A stretch of DNA of 64,000 nucleotides. It comes from JALSRD01 sp964476595 (GTDB lineage: Bacteria > Desulfobacterota > Desulfobacteria > Desulfobacterales > JALSRD01). Below the pieces are notes generated by a model. That model saw only the letters and a program-made list of their open reading frames with translations. It was not told the DNA's origin and searched no databases. Both the position numbers and the translations under genes were made by a program. The stretch lies in the NCBI GenBank assembly GCA_964476595.1, contig CAYZCL010000090.1, forward strand, positions 29,527 through 93,526. The letters are read 5' to 3'. Below, piece after piece: positions 1 to 7,914 of the stretch; within the stretch, counting starts at the first letter, position 1, and each line of letters opens with the position of its first letter.

Positions 1-1485
1 ATCGAGGGTCCCGACACCGCCATGACGGTTTCCCAGCGCCGCAAGATCCTGCGCGACAAGGGTCATGTCATCTACGAGGCCGAGTACCTGCGCAACGACG
101 GCAGCGTGCTGCCCGTGGAGGCCAACTGCCGCCTCATCGAGTACGATTACGAACCGGCCATCCTGACCATCGCCCGCGACATCAGCGAACGCCTCCGCGC
201 CCAGGAGGAAAAGGCCAAGCTGCAGGCCCAGCTGCGTCAGTCCCAGAAAATGGAATCGCTGGGCACGCTGGCCGGCGGCATCGCCCACGATTTCAACAAC
301 ATCCTGACCCCCATCAGCGGACACGCCGAAATCGCGCTGTTCAAGATCGGCAGGGACCACGACGCTGCCAAGAACATCAAGGGCATCATCCAGGCCGTGG
401 ACCGCGCCCGCGGCCTCGTCCGGCAGGTGCTGTCTTTCAGCCGCCAGGAGAGCGAAGAGAAGCAGCCGCTGCAGATGCACACCATTCTGAAGGAGGCCTT
501 GCGCCTGCTGCGGGCGTCGCTGCCCACGACCATCGACATCCAGCAGAACATCGCCCGCTGCGGCGCCGTAATGGCCAACGCCACCCAGATCCACCAGATC
601 CTCATGAACCTGTGCACCAACGCCGGCCACGCCATGCGCGAAGGGGGCGGCGTCCTGGACGTCAGCCTGTCTGAGGTCGAGATCCGCGCCGGCGACCTGG
701 CCGACTACCTCGAAATGAAGCCCGGCACCTACGTGCGCCTGACCGTCAGCGACACCGGTCACGGCATGCCCGCCGAAGTGCTGGAGCGCATCTTCGAGCC
801 GTATTTCACCACCAAGAAAGAAGGCGAGGGCACCGGCATGGGGCTGTCGGTGGTGCACGGCATCGTCAAGGGCCACAACGGCGACATCAAAGTCTACAGC
901 GAGCAGGGCAAGGGCACCACCTTTAACGTCTACCTGCCCTGCATCGAGGCCAAGGCCCAGACCGACGATTCGCCCGTGGCCGACCAGATACCCAAGGGCA
1001 GCGGCAACGTCCTGCTGATTGACGACGAGGAGAAGATCATCGAGGTCATGGTGCAGATGCTCGAATACCTCGGCTACAGCGTGACCTCCTTCACCGACAG
1101 CCCCGAGGCCCTCGACAGTTTTCGCAAGAACCCGGACTTCTATGACATCATCATCACCGACATGACCATGCCCGGCATGACCGGCGACATCCTGGCCCGG
1201 CACGTCCACGCCATGCGGCCCGGCCTTCCCATCCTGCTGTGCACGGGCTACAGCCGCAGCGTTTCGCGGGACCAGGCCAAGGCCCTGGGCATCCAGGAAT
1301 TCCTTATGAAGCCGCCCACCATCGGCGAACTGGCACGCACCGTTCAACGGGCGCTCAAAGGGGGTGCCCCCCTGCCGGACGGCGACCACGGAGCCAAAGA
1401 CGAAAACAGGGCCGGCCGTTACACCGAAGACGCCGGGCGCGTGACTCTCATGCCCGGCGCCGCCGGCAGCCCGCAGCCCCCTTGA
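1..1485 (+). CDS. Hybrid sensor histidine kinase (PAS-HisKA-HATPase-REC), 5' end outside window
   Basis: The reading frame is open from base 1, so the N-terminus lies upstream of the window; the first in-window ATG at 22 is internal to the PAS domain. The order is end of a PAS domain, HisKA with the phospho-acceptor His in GGIAHDFNN (codon 286-288), HATPase_c with N box (LMNLCTNAGHAM), G1 (DTGHGMP), F box (FEPYFTTK) and G2 (GTGMGLSVVHG), then a C-terminal REC domain with the acidic pair DDEEK, the acceptor Asp in ITDMTMPGM and Lys in FLMKPP. No membrane segment is visible in the part present, so a cytoplasmic sensor is possible. The ligand is unknown. It lies 34 bases upstream of the cardiolipin synthase gene on the same strand. 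The last 35 or so residues after REC are low-complexity. Confidence 0.93.
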   Translation: MEGPDTAMTVSQRRKILRDKGHVIYEAEYLRNDGSVLPVEANCRLIEYDYEPAILTIARDISERLRAQEEKAKLQAQLRQSQKMESLGTLAGGIAHDFNNILTPISGHAEIALFKIGRDHDAAKNIKGIIQAVDRARGLVRQVLSFSRQESEEKQPLQMHTILKEALRLLRASLPTTIDIQQNIARCGAVMANATQIHQILMNLCTNAGHAMREGGGVLDVSLSEVEIRAGDLADYLEMKPGTYVRLTVSDTGHGMPAEVLERIFEPYFTTKKEGEGTGMGLSVVHGIVKGHNGDIKVYSEQGKGTTFNVYLPCIEAKAQTDDSPVADQIPKGSGNVLLIDDEEKIIEVMVQMLEYLGYSVTSFTDSPEALDSFRKNPDFYDIIITDMTMPGMTGDILARHVHAMRPGLPILLCTGYSRSVSRDQAKALGIQEFLMKPPTIGELARTVQRALKGGAPLPDGDHGAKDENRAGRYTEDAGRVTLMPGAAGSPQPP

Positions 1486-1519
1486 CAGCCGTCCGCCTCC
1501 TGTGGGACATTGAGCCATC

Positions 1520-2968
1520 ATGATCCTCGAGTTCCTGCACGCCCACCTCGTCGCACTGATCTCGGTTTTCGCTGCCTTGCTGCACGTGCTGGGTATCGTC
1601 TCCAGTGCCCACGCCCTGATGACGGTGCGCACCTCCCAAGGGGCCATTGCCTGGGCCATGTCCCTGATCACCTTTCCTTACGCCGCCCTGCCGCTGTACT
1701 GGATCTTCGGCCGCAACAAGTTTCAAGGATACGTCAACGCTCGCCGCAAGGGCAACCAGGTGCTCCGCCAGATCATCGCCAGCCTGGAAGCCTACACCGA
1801 AAAATACTCGGCCACTCTGCGCGGGGCCTCCGGCCGCTACCGCGCCCTGGAGGCGTTGGCGCAGCTGCCGTTCACCGGCGCCAACAGCGCCGAACTGCTC
1901 ATCGACGGCCACGAGACCTTCGGCGCCATCTTTGAAGCCATTCGGGAGGCCAGGCGTTATATTCTTGTGCAATTCTTCATTATTCACGATGATGAAATCG
2001 GTCGTGAGCTGCAAGCTCTGCTGATCGAAAAAGCGCGCCAGGGCGTTTCCGTCTACCTGCTCTACGACGAAGTCGGCTGCCACAAGCTGCCGCCGGAGTA
2101 CCGCCAGGCGCTGCGCGATGCCGGCGTGGACGTGCGCCCTTTCAATACCCGCAGGGGTTGGCGCAACCGCTTCCAGATCAACTTCCGCAATCACCGCAAG
2201 ATCGTCATCGTGGACGGCCGGGTGGCCTTCGTGGGGGGGCTCAACGTGGGCGACGAGTACATGGGGCGCAGCCCCCGCTTCGGCCCCTGGCGGGATACCC
2301 ATGCCCGCTTCCGGGGGCCCTCGGTGACCTGCGTGCAGCTGGCCTTCATGGAGGACTGGTACTGGGCCAGCCACGAACTGCCGGAACTCGAGTGGCAGCC
2401 CCAGGCCGCCCCGTCTGGCAACCGGCACATCCTGGTGCTGCCCACTGGGCCGGCCGACGAACACGACACCTGCAGCCTGTTCTTCTGCCACGCCATCCAC
2501 TCCGCCCGCCGCCGGGTCTGGATCGTCAGCCCGTATTTCGTGCCCGACGAGGCCGTCATCAGTGCGCTCCAGCTGGCCGCCCTGCGCGGCGTGGACGTGC
2601 GTATCATGCTGCCGCTGCGCCCGGACCACCGCCTGGTCTACCTGGCGTCGTTTTCCTACCTGCCCCAGTTCACCATGCCCGGCATCCGCTTTTACCGCTA
2701 CAAGCCCGGCTTCCTCCACCAGAAGGTCATGCTGGTGGACGACGACCTGGCCTCCGTGGGTACCGCCAACCTGGACAACCGCTCGCTGAAGCTCAACTTC
2801 GAGATCAGCATGGTGGTCAGTGACCGGGGCTTCGCGGGCGACGTGGAAAAGATGCTGGAGACCGATTTCGCCAACAGCATCCGCGTCACCATGGCCGACT
2901 ACCACCGTCGCGGACCGCTGTTCAAACTGGCCGTCAAGGTGGCCCGCCTGCTCTCGCCCCTTCTTTGA
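1520..2968 (+). CDS. cls: Cardiolipin synthase (phospholipase D superfamily)
   Basis: A 482-residue membrane phosphatidyltransferase that would join two phosphatidylglycerols into cardiolipin and glycerol at the inner membrane. Two N-terminal hydrophobic segments (about residues 8-30 and 42-62, PLDc_N type) are followed by two PLD catalytic motifs: HRKIVIVD followed by GGLNVGDEY (about residue 225) and HQKVMLVD followed by GTANLDNRS (about residue 400). Each HxKx4D is intact, so the enzyme should be active. The length fits ClsA-type enzymes. The ATG lies 34 bases after the kinase stop, so the two may be co-transcribed. It could be another PLD-family transferase, but the two N-terminal helices and length favour Cls. 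Confidence 0.93.
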   Translation: MILEFLHAHLVALISVFAALLHVLGIVSSAHALMTVRTSQGAIAWAMSLITFPYAALPLYWIFGRNKFQGYVNARRKGNQVLRQIIASLEAYTEKYSATLRGASGRYRALEALAQLPFTGANSAELLIDGHETFGAIFEAIREARRYILVQFFIIHDDEIGRELQALLIEKARQGVSVYLLYDEVGCHKLPPEYRQALRDAGVDVRPFNTRRGWRNRFQINFRNHRKIVIVDGRVAFVGGLNVGDEYMGRSPRFGPWRDTHARFRGPSVTCVQLAFMEDWYWASHELPELEWQPQAAPSGNRHILVLPTGPADEHDTCSLFFCHAIHSARRRVWIVSPYFVPDEAVISALQLAALRGVDVRIMLPLRPDHRLVYLASFSYLPQFTMPGIRFYRYKPGFLHQKVMLVDDDLASVGTANLDNRSLKLNFEISMVVSDRGFAGDVEKMLETDFANSIRVTMADYHRRGPLFKLAVKVARLLSPLL

Positions 2969-3280
2969 TCCAAGCAACGCGTTTCAATCAAGGCGGGGTA
3001 GGCACCTCGCTCAGACGGCTCGTCTTTTTCATCCGCCGCCGGCCTGGGCCTTTTTTCCCCGGCTCTCGAATTTCACACAGCCGAGGCCTGCCGGCCCTTC
3101 GCACACGAACGCATCCGGACAACGAGGGGCGCCCGCAACCCCCACGCCAACCGCTGCCTGCGTACAGTCTATGTTTGTCTTGACAGCACGATCGGCCATC
3201 GTCTAATTAAGATGTTTCGTGCCACACAGTAGTGCCCGGCACGGGCTTTGGGTCAACCACAGAAAGCCGGAGTAGAGACC
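2969..3280. other. Intergenic region between cls and nuoA
   Basis: About 310 bases without a convincing gene. Just after cls there is a short stem AGACG/CGTCT (3013-3025) followed by TTTTC, a weak terminator candidate. The rest is C-rich on the plus strand. A sigma70-like promoter for nuo is listed separately at 3180-3207. Confidence 0.5.
3180..3207 (+). promoter_or_regulatory. Putative sigma70 promoter of the nuo operon
   Basis: A perfect -35 hexamer TTGACA (3180-3185), a 16-base spacer and TCTAAT (3202-3207, five of six consensus bases). Transcription would start near 3214, leaving a leader of about 65 bases to the preferred nuoA start. It is placed right for the operon, but hexamer matching alone is weak evidence. 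Confidence 0.5.
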
Positions 3281-3694
3281 TTGCAATCCGTCACCGCCGT
3301 TTCCAGTGCCCTGTCCCCCTGGCAGCCGGGCATCTTCAGCCTGGTGCTCTACGCCCTGGTGGTGCTGGTGGTCATCGGCGCCATGATCTTCCTGTCGTCG
3401 TGGCTGGGCGAAAAACGGACCGGCGTGGAAAAACAGCGCGCTTACGAGAGCGGGGTCATCCCCACCGGCGCGGCCCGCCTGCACAACCCGGTCCCCTTCT
3501 ACATGGTGGCCATCTTTTTCCTGCTCTTCGACGTGGAGGGCGCCTTCATCTTTTCCTGGGCCGTGGCCAGCCGCGAACTGGGCTGGGCCGGCTGGCTGCA
3601 GATGACCTTCTTCATCCTCATCCTGCTCTACGGGCTGGTCTATATCTGGAAAAAAGGAGGGCTCGAGTGGGGGCCGACCAGCCGAAGAAAATAG
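3281..3694 (+). CDS. nuoA: NADH-quinone oxidoreductase subunit A
   Basis: Small membrane subunit of complex I, part of the quinone-site region next to NuoH. Three hydrophobic segments are visible, with the family signature around KQRAYESGVIPTG and the acidic FDVEGAF segment. I chose the TTG at 3281 because GGAG lies about eight bases upstream. An in-frame TTG at 3248 would give 148 residues but has no ribosome-binding site. With the chosen start the protein has 137 residues, within the usual range. It is the first gene of the operon, and its 3' end overlaps nuoBCD by 28 bases. Confidence 0.9.
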   Translation: MQSVTAVSSALSPWQPGIFSLVLYALVVLVVIGAMIFLSSWLGEKRTGVEKQRAYESGVIPTGAARLHNPVPFYMVAIFFLLFDVEGAFIFSWAVASRELGWAGWLQMTFFILILLYGLVYIWKKGGLEWGPTSRRK

Positions 3695-6045
3695 CCGCCT
3701 TCACACGGGCCGTCGACCCGCTGGTCAACTGGGCGCGCTCCCGCAGCCTGTGGCCCATGTTCTTCGGGCTGTCGTGCTGTTTCGTTGAAGAGGCCACCAC
3801 CTTCACCTCGCGTTACGACATCGCCCGCTTCGGCGCCGAGGTGCTGCGGCCCTCGCCGCGCCAGGCCGACCTGCTGATCATCGCCGGCACGGTCTTCAAG
3901 AAGATCGCCCCGGTGGTGCTGCGCCTCTACGAACAGATGGCCGAGCCGCGCTGGGTGATCTCCATGGGATCGTGTGCCAACAGCGGCGGCATGTACGACG
4001 TCTACAGCGTGGTGCAGGGCGTCAACCAGATCCTGCCGGTGGACGTCTACATCCCGGGCTGCCCGCCGCGGCCCGAGGCGGTGTTAAAGGGCCTGACCAT
4101 GCTGCAGGAGAAAATCGCCTCCGAGCGCCCCGGCGGCCGCATCTTTCACCTGGGCGGCGGCAGCCAGGGCACCGAAAAGCCGGTGCTGGTGGACGGCCGC
4201 ACCAAGTCGCGCGACCCCCGCGGGCCGGGCATGCAGGGCATCCCCATCCGGGGCGGCGCCGCCGCGCCGCCCGACTTCTTCGAAAACCGTGACCGGCTCA
4301 TGTGGACGCCGCCGGCCGCCGGAATCGAATTCAACGACACCGAACAAGACCTGGTCCGGCAGTTGACCGACCGTTTCGGCGACACCGTGCGCCCCCTCTC
4401 CCCCACTGCGGACATGCCCACTTTCGAAGTGCCTCCGGCCTCGGTTAAGGCGGTGCTGCGCTACCTCAAGCACGAGGCCCCCCGGCGTTTCGCGCGCCTG
4501 GAGGACCTGACCGCCATCGACGAGACCGCGCGCCGCCGGCGCCCGGACCACGACACCACCCTGGTCTACAGCCTGCTGTCCTTCGAGCCGGCCGCGCGCG
4601 TGCGCCTCAAGGTGCCGCTGCCCGCCGGCCAGGCAGCCGAGAGCATCTGCGACCTGTGGCCCTCGGCCGACTGGTACGAGCGCGAGGTCTTCGACATGTT
4701 CGGGGTCGATTTTACCGGCCACCCCGACCTGCGGCGCATCCTGCTGCCCCACGACTGGGAGGGGCACCCGCTGCGCAAGGACTACCCGGGACGCGCCACC
4801 GAGATGCCGCCCTACACCACCCGCGACGCGGCCGAGCACCAGCCGCTGGACGCCGGCATCCTGCTGGGCGGCGAGACGGACGAACACGAACTGATCCTCA
4901 ACGTGGGCCCCCACCACGTGAGCACCCACGGCCTGATCCGTTTCATCCTGGCCCTGCAGGGCGAGGAGATCACCGACCTGGCCATCGAGATCGGCTACCA
5001 CCACCGCGGCGCCGAAAAGATCGGCGAACGCCAGCACTGGCACCAGTTCATCCCCTACACCGACCGCGTGGACTACCTGGCCGGCGCGGCCAACAACCTG
5101 CCCTACGTGCTGGCCGTGGAAAAGCTGGCCGGCATCACCGTGCCCGACCGCGCGCAGTGCATCCGGGTGATGCTCAGCGAGCTGTTCCGCATCAGCAACC
5201 ACCTGGTCTACTTCGGCACCTTCGCCCACGACACCGGGGCCATGGCGCCCACCTTCTACACCTTTCGCGAACGTGAGATGATCATGGACATCGTGGAGAT
5301 GATCACCGGCGGCCGGCTGCACCCCTCGTGGTTCCGCATCGGGGGCGTGGCCGCCGATCTCCCCGACGGGTGGCGCGAGGCGGTCAGGGCCTTCACCGAC
5401 ATCTTCCCGGAAAAGCTCGACGACTACGAAGCCCTGATCACGAAAAATGCCATCTTCAGGGCCCGTACCCGGGGAATCGGCCGCCTCTCGTCCAAAGACG
5501 CGGTGGACTGGGGCGTTACCGGCCCCAACCTGCGGGCCTGCGGCCTGGCCTGGGACCTGCGCAAGGCTTTTCCCTACTCGGGCTACGAGAACTTCGATTT
5601 CCAGATCCCGACGGCAGACGGCGGCGACAGCTACGCCCGCTACCAGGTGCGCGTGGCCGAGATGCGCGAGAGCCTCAGGATCATCGAACAGGCCGCGGAG
5701 AACATGCCGCCGGGGCGCTACCGCACCGACGACTATCGTTACTGCCTGCCCCAGCGCGAGGAGATGCTCAACGACATCGAGAGCCTGATCCACCATTTCG
5801 TCAACGTCAGCCGCGGCCCGACCCTGCCGGCCGGCGAGGCCTACGCCTCCTGCGAAATTCCACGCGGCGAACAGGGGTACTACGTGGTCAGCGACGGCGG
5901 CACCTGCGCCTACCGCCTGCGCATCCGGGCGCCGGGGTTCGCCAACGTGCAGGTGCTGCCGAAAATGGTGCGCGGATGGTCGCTTTCGGACCTGATCGCC
6001 ATCATTGGCTCCGTGGACTACATTCTGCCGGACATCGACCGGTGA
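3667..6045 (+). CDS. nuoBCD: NADH-quinone oxidoreductase subunits B, C and D fused in one protein
   Basis: A 792-residue fusion of three peripheral-arm subunits. Residues about 1-155 are NuoB, with the N2 cluster ligands: the Cys pair at 37-38 in LSCCFVEE, MGSCANSGG and PGCPPRPEA. Residues about 215-395 are NuoC (30-kDa family, with YEREVFDMFG and LPHDWEGHPLRKDYPG). Residues from about 405 to the end are NuoD (49-kDa family), with VGPHHVSTHGLIRF, GYHHRGAEK and a C-terminus ending DYILPDIDR. A linker of about 60 residues rich in Gly and Pro joins B to C. The start is GTG 3667, preceded by AGGAGG inside nuoA. A NuoCD fusion is common in enterobacteria. The triple fusion is, from memory, known in some Desulfobacterota. 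No stop or frame break lies between the modules. Confidence 0.95.
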   Translation: MGADQPKKIAAFTRAVDPLVNWARSRSLWPMFFGLSCCFVEEATTFTSRYDIARFGAEVLRPSPRQADLLIIAGTVFKKIAPVVLRLYEQMAEPRWVISMGSCANSGGMYDVYSVVQGVNQILPVDVYIPGCPPRPEAVLKGLTMLQEKIASERPGGRIFHLGGGSQGTEKPVLVDGRTKSRDPRGPGMQGIPIRGGAAAPPDFFENRDRLMWTPPAAGIEFNDTEQDLVRQLTDRFGDTVRPLSPTADMPTFEVPPASVKAVLRYLKHEAPRRFARLEDLTAIDETARRRRPDHDTTLVYSLLSFEPAARVRLKVPLPAGQAAESICDLWPSADWYEREVFDMFGVDFTGHPDLRRILLPHDWEGHPLRKDYPGRATEMPPYTTRDAAEHQPLDAGILLGGETDEHELILNVGPHHVSTHGLIRFILALQGEEITDLAIEIGYHHRGAEKIGERQHWHQFIPYTDRVDYLAGAANNLPYVLAVEKLAGITVPDRAQCIRVMLSELFRISNHLVYFGTFAHDTGAMAPTFYTFREREMIMDIVEMITGGRLHPSWFRIGGVAADLPDGWREAVRAFTDIFPEKLDDYEALITKNAIFRARTRGIGRLSSKDAVDWGVTGPNLRACGLAWDLRKAFPYSGYENFDFQIPTADGGDSYARYQVRVAEMRESLRIIEQAAENMPPGRYRTDDYRYCLPQREEMLNDIESLIHHFVNVSRGPTLPAGEAYASCEIPRGEQGYYVVSDGGTCAYRLRIRAPGFANVQVLPKMVRGWSLSDLIAIIGSVDYILPDIDR

Positions 6046-6100
6046 TGCGGCACGGGAGCACCCGTGTCGTTCACCAGACGTTTTTTTGTATGGTTTAAAC

Positions 6101-6574
6101 ATGTTGCCTGATAACCTTAAAAAAGAACTGGAAGACAGAATCGCGGCCGTTGATCACCCCCGCGAGCTGGTGGTGGACGTGCTCTTCGCCCTGCAGGCGC
6201 ACTACGGTTTTGTCACCGACGAGGCCGTCGAGGAGGCCGCCGACCTGCTGGGCATGACGCCCGTGGAAGTCGACGAGGTGGCCACCTTCTACACCTTCGT
6301 CTATCGACGCCCGGTGGGCAAATACGTCATCCACGTGTGCGACAGCGTGATCTGCTGGCTCGAAGGCGGCCGGACCCTGCAGGAGCACCTGTCGCAAAAG
6401 CTCGGCATCGCGCCCGGCGAGACCACCGAAGACGGCCTGTTCACCCTGCTGCCGGTGTGCTGCATCGGTTACTGCGACCGGGCGCCGGCCATACTGATCA
6501 ACAAAAAGGTCTACGGCCCGCTGACCCCCAAGAAGATCGACCACCTGATAGACGAACTGAGAGAGGCGCCCTGA
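6101..6574 (+). CDS. nuoE: NADH-quinone oxidoreductase subunit E (2Fe-2S)
   Basis: The 24-kDa-type subunit of the NADH-oxidising module, carrying cluster N1a. Four Cys ligands are visible: CDSVIC in the middle and CCIGYC near the C-terminus, in the thioredoxin-like ferredoxin fold. The ATG at 6101 gives 157 residues, the normal family size. Reading further upstream in frame would run back into nuoBCD with no support. Only 55 bases separate it from nuoBCD, and its stop is one base before the nuoF ATG. It also occurs as part of electron-bifurcating hydrogenases and formate dehydrogenases, but its place here makes it a complex I subunit. Confidence 0.95.
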   Translation: MLPDNLKKELEDRIAAVDHPRELVVDVLFALQAHYGFVTDEAVEEAADLLGMTPVEVDEVATFYTFVYRRPVGKYVIHVCDSVICWLEGGRTLQEHLSQKLGIAPGETTEDGLFTLLPVCCIGYCDRAPAILINKKVYGPLTPKKIDHLIDELREAP

Positions 6575-6575
6575 C

Positions 6576-7841
6576 ATGACTGCCCAGGTGCTGTTCAAAA
6601 ACCGTCACCCCGACCGTATCGCCACCCTGGCGGAGTACCGCGACAGCGGGGGCTACGAGGCGCTGGCAAAGGTTCTCGCCGACGGTTCGCGCCGCGAGGT
6701 TCAGCAGGTGCTCACCGACGCCGTGCTGCTGGGGCGCGGAGGCGCCGCGTTTCCGGCCGGGGTCAAGCTCTCGACGGTGGCCGACGACGCGCCCTACCCG
6801 CGCTACGTGGTGTGCAACGCCGACGAGATGGAGCCGGGCACCTTCAAGGACCGCGTGCTGATCCACGCCGACCCGCACCAGCTCCTGGAGGGCATCTGCC
6901 TGGCGGGCTTCGCGGTTGACGCCCACGAGGGCATCATCTTCATCCGCCCGGAGTACGAGGGCGCCGCGCGCATCCTGGAGCGTGAAATCGCACTGGTCCA
7001 AAAAGAGGGCTTGCTCGGCAAGGACATCCTGGGCTCCGGTTTTGACTTTGACATCATCGTGCATCGCAGCGGGGGACGCTACATCTGCGGCGAGGTGACG
7101 GCCCAGCTCAACGCCATCATGGGCAAACGCCCCAACCCGCAACAACCGCCGCCCTACCCTACGGAAAAGGGGCTCTGGGACCGGCCCACGGTGCTGCAGA
7201 ACGTCGAGACCCTGTGCTGCATGCCCCATATCGTGCGCTGCGGCGCCGACTGGTTCAAGGGCCTGGCCCGCACCGAGAGCGGCGCCGGCACCAAGATCTT
7301 CGGTGTCAGCGGGCGGGTCCGGCGGCCGGGCTGTTTCGAACTGCCCATGGGGGTGCGCCTGTCGGAGATCATCGAAGAACATGCCGGCGGCATGGCCGAG
7401 GGATCGCGCTTCAAGGCCTGCCTGCCCGGCGGGGCGTCCACCGGCTTTCTGCCGGCCGAACACTACGACATCCCCATGGATTTCGAGTCGCTCAAGCGCG
7501 CCGGCAACCGCCTGGGCACCGGCGCGATCATGGTTTTCGACCACCGGACCTGCCTGGTGGGCGTCACCCTGAACCTGATGGAATTCTTCGCCCGCGAGTC
7601 CTGCGGCTGGTGCACCCCCTGCCGCGAGGGGCTGCCCGTGATCCGGGAACTGCTGCGCGAGATCGAAACGGGGCGCGGGAAACCCGGGTACGTCGGCATG
7701 TTGAAAGAGATGGGCCGCCACCTGTGGAACGCCTACTGCGCTTTCGCCCCCGGGGCGGCGGCGCCTCTGGAGAGTCTGCTGACCCATTTCGAAGACGAAG
7801 TGCGGGAACACATCGAGGGCGGGAAATGTCCGTTCGAATGA
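6576..7841 (+). CDS. nuoF: NADH-quinone oxidoreductase subunit F (FMN, NADH-binding)
   Basis: The 51-kDa subunit that binds NADH and FMN and carries cluster N3. Visible motifs are GRGGAAFPAG for FMN and the N3 cluster motif SCGWCTPCREG followed by a later single Cys. The length of 421 residues is normal. GAGAGG about ten bases before the ATG serves as ribosome-binding site. One oddity: the usual GEETALL segment in the nucleotide site reads GEVTAQL here, replacing one of the two conserved acidic residues. This may be lineage-specific or may alter nucleotide handling. The gene is followed by a 73-base gap holding a short dispersed repeat before nuoG. Confidence 0.95.
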   Translation: MTAQVLFKNRHPDRIATLAEYRDSGGYEALAKVLADGSRREVQQVLTDAVLLGRGGAAFPAGVKLSTVADDAPYPRYVVCNADEMEPGTFKDRVLIHADPHQLLEGICLAGFAVDAHEGIIFIRPEYEGAARILEREIALVQKEGLLGKDILGSGFDFDIIVHRSGGRYICGEVTAQLNAIMGKRPNPQQPPPYPTEKGLWDRPTVLQNVETLCCMPHIVRCGADWFKGLARTESGAGTKIFGVSGRVRRPGCFELPMGVRLSEIIEEHAGGMAEGSRFKACLPGGASTGFLPAEHYDIPMDFESLKRAGNRLGTGAIMVFDHRTCLVGVTLNLMEFFARESCGWCTPCREGLPVIRELLREIETGRGKPGYVGMLKEMGRHLWNAYCAFAPGAAAPLESLLTHFEDEVREHIEGGKCPFE

Positions 7842-7887
7842 AACCGGGTGCCGGCCGTCAAGCGCAGGTGTCAATCGGAAAAAAATA

Positions 7888-7907
7888 TTTGTGCCTCTGC
7901 GCCTTTA
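7888..7907. repeat. Short dispersed repeat, CTTTGTGCC type (copy 1)
   Basis: The nuoF-nuoG gap contains TTTGTGCCTCTGCGCCTTT, a short member of a family seen again at 15066-15107 and, in reverse orientation, at 33979-34012. It ends just before the nuoG ribosome-binding site. Confidence 0.55.
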
Positions 7908-7914
7908 GGAAAAA

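Noticed and set aside
1448..2977. Long open frame on the minus strand across the cardiolipin synthase gene
   Set aside because: It mirrors cls, which has two intact PLD motifs. The antisense product is His/Gln/Val-rich with no domain, a typical high-GC shadow.
4084..6102. 672-codon minus-strand open frame across nuoBCD
   Set aside because: Antisense to a clear complex I gene with intact motifs; composition is an artefact of GC-rich codons.
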